In this document: in pieces, positions 1 to 6,713 of the stretch
Layout of the letters: each line of letters opens with the position of its first letter
Position numbering within the stretch: the stretch's first letter is position 1
Origin: Campylobacteraceae bacterium
GTDB taxonomy: Bacteria > Campylobacterota > Campylobacteria > Campylobacterales > Campylobacteraceae
Length of the DNA stretch: 9,401 nucleotides
Direction: 5' to 3'
NCBI GenBank assembly: GCA_031259875.1
Contig: JAIRKW010000142.1
Coordinates: 1 to 9,401 of the forward strand
Program-made: the position numbers and the translations under genes
The notes under the pieces: model-generated
Told to the model about the DNA's origin: nothing
Database searches by the model: none
What the model saw: only the letters and a program-made list of their open reading frames with translations

Positions 1-492
1 TATGGAGGAGACGATAACGATACACTCTTTGGCAATGAAGGAAGCGATACTATCCTTGGAGGCAGAGGAGATGATACATTAACAGGAGGTATTGGAGATG
101 ATACGTTAAAGGGTGAAGACGGAAATGATACGTATCTATTTAATATAGGAGACGGCAAAGATACCATTTATGATACATCAGGATATGATACTATAAGATT
201 TGGAGATGGTATCAGCAGAGAAGATATCGGCTTTTTTGCTTCAGGCAGCTCTTTTAAACTCTATTACGGCGAAGATGACAGTATAAAGATAGATTATCAA
301 AATCTCTCGTTCAATACTGTAGAAAGAGTTGAACTAAATGACGGCAGTTATCTCACAAATCAAGACATAGAGCTTATCATACAAGAGATAAATGCTTATG
401 CAGAAGATAAAGGCATACATATAACATCAAATGATGACATAAGAGACAATAAAGAACTTATGCAGATAGTAAACTCTTATTGGCATGAGTAG
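1..492 (+). CDS. RTX-repeat type I-secreted exoprotein, C-terminal part (5' end outside window)
   Basis: Frame 1 is open from the first base to a TAG stop, giving 163 residues of a longer protein. Residues 1-46 are five tandem RTX nonapeptides of the form GGxGxDxLx (for example GGRGDDTLT, GGIGDDTLK, GEDGNDTYL), which in this family bind calcium as a beta roll outside the cell. Residues about 48-120 (GDGKDTIYD..YDTIRFGDGIS..) resemble the haemolysin-type calcium-binding related domain. The tail, with IIQEINAYAEDKGI followed by IRDNKELMQIVNSYWHE, resembles the C-terminal secretion signals of RTX exoproteins carried by type I systems. The secretion genes begin 555 bases downstream on the same strand, so this is probably their substrate. 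The activity (adhesin, protease, lipase or toxin) lies in the missing N-terminal part and cannot be stated. The RTX identity is firm; substrate pairing is inferred. Confidence 0.93.
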   Translation, partial: YGGDDNDTLFGNEGSDTILGGRGDDTLTGGIGDDTLKGEDGNDTYLFNIGDGKDTIYDTSGYDTIRFGDGISREDIGFFASGSSFKLYYGEDDSIKIDYQNLSFNTVERVELNDGSYLTNQDIELIIQEINAYAEDKGIHITSNDDIRDNKELMQIVNSYWHE

Positions 493-824
493 GGATATGT
501 TCTTTAGACTATGCAATACTTTATCGTTTATCTCTTTATAACTATAAAGAGATATATGTTTTTTAGACAAACAGTATCGTAAGATACAATCTATTAGGAG
601 ATAAATAGATATATGTCTTTTAGATTAATTGACAGCTTCGTTTTTGCTGGCATTTCATATGACAAGGTACGATAGATATATGTCTTTTAGATTAAGAAAA
701 TCGTACTGGAAGAAAGTTACATCAAGAGAGTTTGGCATAAATAGAGATATGTCTTTTAAATAAAAGGAAGTGAAAATTGATAATCTTCTGCTTGTAACTG
801 ACATAAATAGATATCTGTCTTTCA
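490..824 (+). repeat. Six interspersed copies of an AT-rich ~20-bp direct repeat
   Basis: A motif close to TAGATATATGTCTTTTAGA occurs six times in the same orientation, with its ATATGT core (ATCTGT in the last copy) starting at 495, 554, 611, 678, 747 and 813. The intervals are 59, 57, 67, 69 and 66 bases. Copies 3 and 4 share 24 identical bases (605-628 and 672-695); copies 1, 2, 5 and 6 are diverged. The DNA between copies shows no similarity by eye. Copy 1 begins on the TAG stop codon of the RTX gene. The function is unknown. Uneven spacing and decayed copies argue against an active CRISPR. Confidence 0.8.
529..564 (+). terminator. Candidate intrinsic terminator of the RTX gene
   Basis: A perfect 12-bp inverted repeat, TATCTCTTTATA (529-540) and TATAAAGAGATA (543-554), lies 37 bases after the RTX stop. 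Six T residues follow at 559-564. The stem has only two G-C pairs, so it would be weak, and its right arm runs into repeat copy 2. Its position after the gene and the T-tract favour termination. Confidence 0.5.
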
Positions 825-833
825 ATAAGAGAG

Positions 834-874
834 TTATTACAGCGATAGGCTGACACTGCTTATCGCTGTAATAA
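834..874. other. Strong stem-loop in the RTX/secretion-operon spacer
   Basis: TTATTACAGCGATA (834-847) and its exact reverse complement at 861-874 form a 14-bp stem. A G-T pair (848/860) and two G-C pairs (849/859, 850/858) extend it to 17 bp, leaving a 7-base loop, TGACACT. No T-tract follows on either strand, so it is not a typical intrinsic terminator. It could be a boundary or processing structure, or an end of a small mobile repeat. It sits just after the sixth repeat copy. Confidence 0.6.
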
Positions 875-1047
875 GTCCAATAAAACAGATAAGGTTAATA
901 TTAAGAAAAATTATCAGATGAGTTAATTAATAGTTGAGTGTTATACGTGAAAATATTAAAAATAAAATATACTCAGCTCAATAAATATTTAGATAAGTAA
1001 GGCAGAATATCACTTGTATTTTTTGAAATTTAAAATGGTATTGATAA
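875..1047 (+). other. Upstream region of the secretion operon, no gene
   Basis: This AT-rich stretch must carry the promoter of the secretion operon if the operon is not read from upstream. Possible -10 boxes are TATACT at 968-973 and TAAAAT at 1031-1036, the latter after a T-run at 1018-1024. Neither has a convincing -35 partner, and the second would leave almost no leader. No Shine-Dalgarno sequence is obvious before the GTG at 1048. Nothing else is recognised here. Confidence 0.4.
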
Positions 1048-2349
1048 GTGAATAAAATAGTATTTTGTATTTATATTATATTTTTTATCATTACGCAAAG
1101 CTTTTCGCAGACTGCTTATAATTTTGATATCCTATCAAATGCCCTGCTCGCATCTCCAAGATTGAAGCAGAGTGAAATTGAAACGGCTATAGCAGAAGAG
1201 AATATTAATATTGCAAATGCCGGTTATTATCCTTCTTTAAAACTTGTATCTAATATAGAGCGTTCAAAAAAGTTTGAAAATTTATATACCCCCTCTTATG
1301 TCGGAGACGATAGTTTAACACAATCAAGCGGAAGATATCTCTCTGCATCTTTATATCTTTCGTATGATATATACCGTTTTGGAGCAGCAGAGTATTCTGT
1401 AGAGGCAGCCAAAGAGAATATGAATGCCCTAAACGCGGCCAAATGTCTCAAAGAGAAAGAGAGTCTGATATCTTTACTGGAAAATTATTCAAAAGTTCGT
1501 ATTCAAAACTATCAGCTTCAAGAGTATGAAAAGATGCAAAAACTCTATACTGAGTTATACGCTTTAACAAAACGTCTTTATAACTCCGGTCAAATTGCAA
1601 AAACAAATATTATGAAGTATGCCAAAGAGTTAGCAGATATTGTAACTATGAGCGCTGCCGTTAAAGAAGAGAGAGCTGGTTATCTTTCAAATATTATGTA
1701 TCTAAGCGGTATAAGCATACAAGAAGATGATACTTTAGAATCTATCGACATAACAGACTATAATAATGTACCTTTTGAAAAGAGTGTCACAGCTAAAAAA
1801 CTAATGGCCGTAACAGCCCAAAAACAAGCAGAACTTAATCTGCAAAAGACAAACTATCTGCCCTCAGTCTCATTTTACGCAAGATATGATTTTTACAGCT
1901 CTTCTGCTGAGAGTTATGGCAGGGCTTTGAATGAGTTTGAAAAGAATGGATACAGATTTGGCATAAGTTTTTCCATGCCATTATTTGACGGATTCAGAAA
2001 TGATGCTGATGTAAATATAAAAAGACTTGAACTTATGCAAAGCAGACTGGAGTATGAGGATGCAAAAAGAGCATACGAAAAGGAGCAGTTTATGATTGAT
2101 TCGCAGATTAAACTCTCTAAAGACAGACTTGATGGCATTCATCAAAGCGTGCAATCTTCAAAAGAGCTTGTACAAGCAGGAGCTTCCTTATATGAAGCAG
2201 GCGAATCGGATAAGATTACACTTTTAAGTAACACAATAGACAAGATAAAAATAGACATTTCTCAAAACGAAGCGTCAGAACTTTTATCTATGCATATCAA
2301 GAAAAGAGAAATTATAAATAAAAAAGAGACCCAATGCGCAGCGCGTTAA
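1048..2349 (+). CDS. TolC-family outer membrane efflux/secretion protein
   Basis: This 433-residue protein has the length and architecture of the TolC/OEP family, the trimeric outer-membrane channel with a periplasmic alpha-barrel that completes a type I secretion path. A Sec signal peptide covers residues 1-20 (MNKIV, then a hydrophobic run, then SFSQ). Two repeated OEP halves are visible: an amphipathic helix then NAGYYPSLKL (57-66) and SLYLSYDIYRFG (91-102), and again LNLQKTNYLPSVSFY (263-277) and GISFSMPLFDGFRN (305-318). Long helices rich in Glu, Lys and Gln follow each. The GTG start is chosen because an in-frame TGA lies at 1042-1044 and the signal peptide begins exactly there. No clear ribosome-binding site is seen. 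The 3' end overlaps the ABC gene by 16 bases, which indicates cotranscription and coupling. The operon context favours RTX export over drug efflux. Confidence 0.93.
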   Translation: MNKIVFCIYIIFFIITQSFSQTAYNFDILSNALLASPRLKQSEIETAIAEENINIANAGYYPSLKLVSNIERSKKFENLYTPSYVGDDSLTQSSGRYLSASLYLSYDIYRFGAAEYSVEAAKENMNALNAAKCLKEKESLISLLENYSKVRIQNYQLQEYEKMQKLYTELYALTKRLYNSGQIAKTNIMKYAKELADIVTMSAAVKEERAGYLSNIMYLSGISIQEDDTLESIDITDYNNVPFEKSVTAKKLMAVTAQKQAELNLQKTNYLPSVSFYARYDFYSSSAESYGRALNEFEKNGYRFGISFSMPLFDGFRNDADVNIKRLELMQSRLEYEDAKRAYEKEQFMIDSQIKLSKDRLDGIHQSVQSSKELVQAGASLYEAGESDKITLLSNTIDKIKIDISQNEASELLSMHIKKREIINKKETQCAAR

Positions 2350-4430
2350 TAGCTTTAGAAGTTGTCGGACAACTAAATAAGATATCAGTAGATACGCAGT
2401 CAATAATTAGAGAGTATGCGTTAGAGAATGAACCTTCTATTGAGTTGCTGGTAAAGATAGCAAAAGACAGAGGTTTTAAAGCGAGAATAAAAGAGATAAA
2501 ATCAAAAGATTTAGCAAAATACCCTTTTCCTTCCATCTGCAAAAGAGAGGAGGGTGGATATGCGGTCATTTTAAGGATAGATACGGATAAAGAGGAGGTA
2601 TTGCTGTTTGAGGGCGGCAAAAAAGAGCCCTTTATTTTAAAATTCAGTGAATTTGAAAAGCAAATGAGCCCTCAAGTGGTTATTCTGAAACATAAGATAT
2701 TAAACGAACAGGTTAAATTCGGCTTTGCATGGTTTTATAACCAAATACTGCATTATAAAAAAATAGCCGGCGAGATACTCGTTGCTTCGTTTATTATACA
2801 ACTTTTTGGTCTTGTCACTCCTCTTTTTACGCAAGTCGTGCTTGATAAAGTGCTGGTTCATCACAGTATTAGCACGCTAAACGTAATTGCTGTCGCATTT
2901 GCGGCTGTAATCATTTTTGATATGCTTTTAAATCTTTCCAGAAATTATATATTTGCTCATACGACTTCAAAAATAGACGCAAAACTCGGCTCAAAACTCT
3001 TTAAACATCTTATATCTCTGCCTATGGTCTATTTCGAAAAAAGAAAAGTAGGCAACATTGTGGCAAGGGTAAGAGAGCTTGACAGGATAAGAGATTTTAT
3101 AGCAAATAAATCAGTTACGGTTATATTGGACGTTTTATTCTCATTTGTATTTATAGCCATGATGATGCTCTACAGTGTGAAGCTTGCTTTAATTGCAGTA
3201 TCATTCGTCTTTACGATAGCGCTTCTTTATTTCTTTATTACTCCAAAACTCCGCTCGCGCCTTGAAGAGAAGTTCCAAATGGGAGCTCAGTCAAATGCAT
3301 ATCTTGTAGAATCTGTTACAGGAATGCAAACGGTAAAGTCTTTGGCAATAGAGGGTTCTATGCAAAACAGATGGGAAAACTATCTGGCAAAATATGTAAA
3401 CTCAGGCTTTAAGTTAGCAAATCTTTCAAATAACCTCTCCGGTATCAGTACGGCTTTACAAAAACTTATGACATTAACGATTTTATATTTTGGCGTAGGT
3501 CAGGTGATAGAGGGAAATTTAAGCGTAGGACAGCTTATCGCATTTCAAATGTTTGCAGGTCAATTCAGCGGTCCTATTATGAGACTGGTCGGACTTTGGA
3601 ATGAGTTTCAGCAGGCATTGCTGTCTGTGGATAGATTAGGCGATATATTAAACTCTCCCACAGAGACGGCAAACGATAAAGCCATTACACTCCAAACGCT
3701 TGGAGGAGAGATAAAATTTGACTCAATATCGTTTAGATACACTCCAGACGGTCCTTTTATTTTAAAGAAACTCTCATTGCATGTAAAAGCTGGAGAGAGT
3801 ATAGGAGTTGTAGGAAGAAGCGGCAGCGGAAAAAGCACATTAACCAAACTGCTGCAAAGACTATATATACCAAATGACGGAGCTCTTTATGTGGACGGAG
3901 TGGACGTAAGACACTTAAGTCCTTCATGGCTAAGACATAATATCGGAGTTGTTTTACAAGAAAACTATCTTTTCAGCGGAACTATCAAAGAGAACATCTC
4001 ATTTGCCATGCCAAGTGCTTCTATGCAAAGAATTATAAATTCAGCTTTGACGGCAGGAGCACATGAGTTTATAACGGCGCTTCCTGAAGGTTATGATACG
4101 TTTGTCGGAGAGCGCGGCTCTTCGCTCTCAGGCGGTCAGAAACAGAGAATTGCCATAGCGAGGGCTCTTTTAACAAATCCTAAGATACTTATATTTGATG
4201 AAGCTACATCAGCGCTTGATTATGAGTCTGAGAGCATTATCAGGAAAAACTTGAATAAAATCAAGCAAAACAGAACAATGTTTATAGTAGCCCACAGATT
4301 AAGCGCCGTGAGAGACTGCGATAGAATAATAGTAGTAGAGCAGGGCGAAATAGTCGAAATAGGCAGCCATGAAGAGCTTATGAACAAACAGGGCTACTAT
4401 CACTTTTTAACAACACAGCAGGCAAATTAA
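2334..4430 (+). CDS. Type I secretion ABC transporter, HlyB/LapB type with inactive C39-like domain
   Basis: This 698-residue inner-membrane ATPase energises substrate export. Residues 1-120 form a C39-peptidase-like domain. No Cys lies near the usual catalytic position (ALEVVGQLNKISVD, 7-20), and the usual His is replaced in GGYAVIL (74-80). It is therefore a substrate-binding C39-like domain, as in HlyB, and not a leader peptidase. Membrane segments span about 145-400. The nucleotide-binding domain has Walker A GRSGSGKST (494-502), Q-loop Gln542, signature LSGGQ (598-602), Walker B ILIFDE (618-623), D-loop SALD (626-629) and switch His654 (VAHRLS). All motifs are intact. An in-frame stop at 2319-2321 makes ATG 2334 the only plausible start; it lies inside the end of the TolC gene, with only a weak purine run ahead, suggesting translational coupling. 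The absence of a peptidase fits an RTX substrate with an uncleaved C-terminal signal. Confidence 0.96.
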   Translation: MRSALIALEVVGQLNKISVDTQSIIREYALENEPSIELLVKIAKDRGFKARIKEIKSKDLAKYPFPSICKREEGGYAVILRIDTDKEEVLLFEGGKKEPFILKFSEFEKQMSPQVVILKHKILNEQVKFGFAWFYNQILHYKKIAGEILVASFIIQLFGLVTPLFTQVVLDKVLVHHSISTLNVIAVAFAAVIIFDMLLNLSRNYIFAHTTSKIDAKLGSKLFKHLISLPMVYFEKRKVGNIVARVRELDRIRDFIANKSVTVILDVLFSFVFIAMMMLYSVKLALIAVSFVFTIALLYFFITPKLRSRLEEKFQMGAQSNAYLVESVTGMQTVKSLAIEGSMQNRWENYLAKYVNSGFKLANLSNNLSGISTALQKLMTLTILYFGVGQVIEGNLSVGQLIAFQMFAGQFSGPIMRLVGLWNEFQQALLSVDRLGDILNSPTETANDKAITLQTLGGEIKFDSISFRYTPDGPFILKKLSLHVKAGESIGVVGRSGSGKSTLTKLLQRLYIPNDGALYVDGVDVRHLSPSWLRHNIGVVLQENYLFSGTIKENISFAMPSASMQRIINSALTAGAHEFITALPEGYDTFVGERGSSLSGGQKQRIAIARALLTNPKILIFDEATSALDYESESIIRKNLNKIKQNRTMFIVAHRLSAVRDCDRIIVVEQGEIVEIGSHEELMNKQGYYHFLTTQQAN

Positions 4431-5737
4431 TGAGTAAAAACAAAAACGATTCGTATGAGTTTCAGCCTCTTTTAGTAGAGATAGAAGATAGACCTTTAAA
4501 TCCTTTGGGACATGTAATCCTCTGGCTTATTGTTTTGATTTTAATCATAGGAGCAGTATGGCTGTACTTCGGTAAAATAGATGTTGTAGTAAGTGCGAGA
4601 GGTAAGATAGTTCCAAGCGGAGAGATAAAGATACTCCAGCCTATAGAGACAGGAGTAGTCTCGAAGATACTTATCAAGGAGGGAGACTATGTCAATAAAA
4701 ATCAAGTGCTTATGCAGATAGATCCTACCGTAACTCAGACAAACTTGGACTCAAAGATAAAAAATCTATCCGTTATAAATCTTGAAGTGCAAAGGCTTAA
4801 AGCCTTAACGGAAGACAGAACGTTTGTGCCTAATACTAATGCGCCGAGCAGCGTGATAAAAGAGCAGACAAGTTTATACTTTCATCAAAAAGGGTTATTG
4901 CAAGAGAGTAAAATGCAGTTTGATTTACGTAAAAATCAAACTGCATCACAGCTCTCGAGCGCAAAATCGGAGAATACACGTTTAAAATCAATGCTTGAAA
5001 AAGAGCAGAATACGGCAGATAGAATGGAAAAAGTTTTGGATATTATCGCAAAAAGAGAGTATGAAGAGACGCAGAAAAACATCATAAATCTCTCCGAACA
5101 ACTTTTTCAATCAGAACAAAAAATCTCCGAAATCAACCATAGATTAGATGAGATAGAAAAAGAACAGAGAGTCTATATTCAAAAAATGATGTCAGAGTGG
5201 TTTAGCATGCTTGTGGAAAAGCAAAAAGAGTCAAGAGAGCTGGAGTCTCAAATAAATGCCATTGGCTTTCAAAACAGACAGCAGCAGATCAAAGCTCCAC
5301 TTAATGGTTACATTGGAAAACTGCTTGTTCATACAGAAGGCGGAGTGGTAACTCCTGCTGAGAAACTATTGACAATAGTTCCGGAAGATGCTCCTTTGAT
5401 TATAAAAGCTACAGTTTTAAATCAAGATATAGGCTTTATAACAAACAACATGAATGCTTCCGTTAAAATAGATACTTTTACATTTCAAAAATATGGTCTT
5501 ATAGATGCTGAAGTTTTCTTTATCTCAAATGATGCTGTTGAAGATGAGAAGTTGGGTCCTGTATACGAGATAAAACTAAATCCTAAAAAACTCTCCCTTG
5601 AAGTAGACGGTAAAGAGAGAAGTTTAGAGCCTGGCATGAGCGTTACCGTTGAGATAAAAGTCGGTAAAAGACGCATAATAGAGTTCTTTATCTACCCTAT
5701 TATCCGTTATTTGGATGAGGGTATGAGTGTGAGGTAG
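4430..5737 (+). CDS. HlyD-family type I secretion membrane fusion protein
   Basis: This 435-residue periplasmic adaptor joins the ABC exporter to the TolC channel. Residues 1-27 are cytoplasmic, and one membrane helix spans about 28-47 (ILWLIVLILIIGAVWLYF). A first lipoyl/barrel-sandwich half follows (GKIVPSGEIKILQPIETGVV, 58-77, then VKEG-like ILIKEGDYVNKNQ, 80-92). A long Glu/Lys/Gln-rich coiled-coil hairpin occupies about 105-285. The second lipoyl half is IKAPLNGYIGKL (287-298), then a beta-barrel domain. The C-terminal PGMSVTVEIKVGKRRIIEFF (401-420) matches the conserved HlyD end. Length is normal for the family. The ATG overlaps the ABC stop by one base (TAATG), and a weak CAGG lies at 4419-4422. 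It is the last gene of the operon. No strong terminator is seen after it. Confidence 0.95.
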   Translation: MSKNKNDSYEFQPLLVEIEDRPLNPLGHVILWLIVLILIIGAVWLYFGKIDVVVSARGKIVPSGEIKILQPIETGVVSKILIKEGDYVNKNQVLMQIDPTVTQTNLDSKIKNLSVINLEVQRLKALTEDRTFVPNTNAPSSVIKEQTSLYFHQKGLLQESKMQFDLRKNQTASQLSSAKSENTRLKSMLEKEQNTADRMEKVLDIIAKREYEETQKNIINLSEQLFQSEQKISEINHRLDEIEKEQRVYIQKMMSEWFSMLVEKQKESRELESQINAIGFQNRQQQIKAPLNGYIGKLLVHTEGGVVTPAEKLLTIVPEDAPLIIKATVLNQDIGFITNNMNASVKIDTFTFQKYGLIDAEVFFISNDAVEDEKLGPVYEIKLNPKKLSLEVDGKERSLEPGMSVTVEIKVGKRRIIEFFIYPIIRYLDEGMSVR

Positions 5738-5902
5738 GCATATATATAATGCGGGAACGTGTTGGAACGCCCGATGATTCTGAATATTTCACTGTATAAG
5801 TAAAACGTATACAATACGAGAACATAGGCAAATTTACGTAAGCAAAACTGTATGCAATTCACAACGGAGAAACTTGTCAATAAGGCTTGAAACTGTACTT
5901 TT

Positions 5903-5926
5903 CCGTCATTGCGAGCAAAGCAATCT
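5903..5926 (+). repeat. Dispersed repeat, CGTCATTGCGAGC..GCAATC family, short copy
   Basis: CCGTCATTGCGAGC is followed directly by AAAGCAATCT. Both ends of the widespread CGTCATTGCGAG/GAAGCAATCC repeat are present and the middle is deleted. Forward orientation. Confidence 0.7.
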
Positions 5927-6006
5927 ATCAAGGATTCGCTCAGTATTATACAGAGAAAATTAAACGCTGCTAACCAGAGGTAATGCTTTAAATATCATTT
6001 TTCTGC

Positions 6007-6057
6007 ATTTAGACAAAATACCTTTTTCGTGATGTAACTATTATTTAGACAAAATAC
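6007..6057 (+). repeat. Perfect 15-bp direct repeat, ATTTAGACAAAATAC
   Basis: ATTTAGACAAAATAC occurs at 6007-6021 and again at 6043-6057, separated by 21 bases (period 36). It does not belong to the neighbouring CGTCATTGCGAG family. Its TTTAGACAAA core also appears at 562-571, inside copy 2 of the upstream array. Role unknown; it could be a pair of protein-binding sites or a remnant of a mobile element end. Confidence 0.6.
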
Positions 6058-6063
6058 TTATTT

Positions 6064-6094
6064 TATTATTACGAGCTGACAGTGCAGCAATCCA
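6064..6094 (+). repeat. Dispersed repeat, decayed forward copy
   Basis: The stretch TTATTACGAGC..GCAGCAATCCA aligns by eye with the ATTGCGAGC..GAAGCAATCCA repeat, with substitutions in the left arm. Confidence 0.5.
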
Positions 6095-6103
6095 TCACTC
6101 TTT

Positions 6104-6137
6104 CTGTCGTTATTGTGAGCGAAGAGAAGCAATCCAC
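6104..6137 (+). repeat. Dispersed repeat, forward copy
   Basis: CTGTCGTTATTGTGAGCGAA is followed by GAGAAGCAATCCAC. Both conserved ends of the family are clear, with a few substitutions in the left arm. Confidence 0.65.
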
Positions 6138-6146
6138 TCTCTTTTT

Positions 6147-6190
6147 CTGTCATTGCGAGGAAGGAGCATAGCGACTTACGCGGCAATCCA
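6147..6190 (+). repeat. Dispersed repeat, long forward copy
   Basis: CTGTCATTGCGAGGAAGGAG leads to a GCGACTTACGCGGCAATCCA end. This is the variant of the family ending in GCGGCAATCC. It is the best preserved forward copy and pairs with the inverted copy at 6288-6331. Confidence 0.75.
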
Positions 6191-6287
6191 TAAAATGCAA
6201 TAAGAGTTATAAACAACAAATTCAGATAAAAGTTTGCAGGGGATTTTATTTGTTTTGTTTGATTTGGATTATTTCTTTTTATTTTTC

Positions 6288-6331
6288 TGGATTGCCGCGT
6301 CGTGCTTCACACTCTTTGCAGTGACGGAAGG
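6288..6331 (-). repeat. Dispersed repeat, long inverted copy
   Basis: TGGATTGCCGCG (6288-6299) is the exact reverse complement of CGCGGCAATCCA at 6179-6190. It continues through CTTTGCAGTGACGG, the reverse of the family's CCGTCATTGCGAG end. Together with the copy at 6147 it forms an inverted pair around a 97-base AT-rich core. Confidence 0.75.
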
Positions 6332-6408
6332 GGAAAGCAGGATTGCTGCAAATAATAAAAGAAAGGATTTTATATGACTAGAAGAAGGTTATTGCTCCAT
6401 ATGATGAG

Positions 6409-6445
6409 TGGATTGCATTGTCTGTAACTACCTGCAATGATGAGG
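6409..6445 (-). repeat. Dispersed repeat, decayed inverted copy
   Basis: TGGATTGC at 6409-6416 and GCAATGATGAGG at 6434-6445 are the two ends of the same family in reverse orientation. The centre is unrecognisable. Confidence 0.5.
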
Positions 6446-6544
6446 AAAAAGGATGGAATAGTAAGTTTATACATTAAAAACTAACTTAGTTTACTTAAGC
6501 AAAAAGTGCGGCAAAGTCCTGCTTCTGTCTTGCAAGTCTAAAAC

Positions 6545-6590
6545 TCTCTATCATTACAAGCTGTCACAGACAGTGCGGAAGCATATCTCC
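6545..6590 (+). repeat. Dispersed repeat, strongly decayed forward copy
   Basis: CTCTATCATTACAAGCTGTC leads to GTGCGGAAGCATATCTCC. It resembles the family's TCATTGCGAGC and GAAGCAATCTCC ends with several mismatches. A further eroded piece may lie at 6507-6540. Confidence 0.4.
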
Positions 6591-6663
6591 TTCTGTCATT
6601 TCATCATTTAAAACAGTGAGATTATTCAAATTTATACATAATTCCAATACTCTTCCCTGCACC

Positions 6664-6713
6664 ATTATTGCGCGAGCATGTACTGCAAGTGTGTTGCGAA
6701 GAATGCAAGAATC
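6664..6713 (+). repeat. Dispersed repeat, possible decayed forward copy
   Basis: ATTATTGCGCGAGCATGTAC and the later GTTGCGAAGAATGCAAGAATC recall the family's ATTGCGAGC and GCGAAGCAATC segments. The match is weak. The open frame at 6616-6849 runs straight through it, which is one reason that frame is not called a gene. Confidence 0.35.

Noticed and set aside
490..824. CRISPR array
   Set aside because: Repeat and spacer sizes (about 20-24 and 36-46) are superficially similar, but repeats are AT-rich and badly diverged, spacing is irregular, the first copy overlaps a stop codon, and no cas gene is present.
2312..2620. 102-codon minus-strand open frame
   Set aside because: It is antisense to the ABC exporter gene, which has full family motifs; the composition is that of a shadow frame.
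2334..2700. Active C39 bacteriocin-type leader peptidase
   Set aside because: The catalytic Cys region has no Cys (the only Cys in the domain is Cys69, at the wrong place) and the catalytic His is replaced by Tyr76, so the domain is C39-like and inactive.
1048..5737. Tripartite multidrug efflux pump
   Set aside because: The ABC protein has a C39-like domain and HlyB-type fusion of membrane and ATPase parts, the adaptor has an HlyD C-terminus, and an RTX substrate gene is adjacent; all point to protein secretion.
5707..5931. 74-codon minus-strand open frame after hlyD
   Set aside because: It spans the hlyD end and a short dispersed repeat; its N-terminus is the translated repeat (IDCFARND) and no Shine-Dalgarno is seen.
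6371..6427. Short frame MTRRRLLLHMMSG.. with ATG near 6374
   Set aside because: It has only 18 codons, ends inside an inverted dispersed repeat, and has no coding evidence beyond a nearby purine run.
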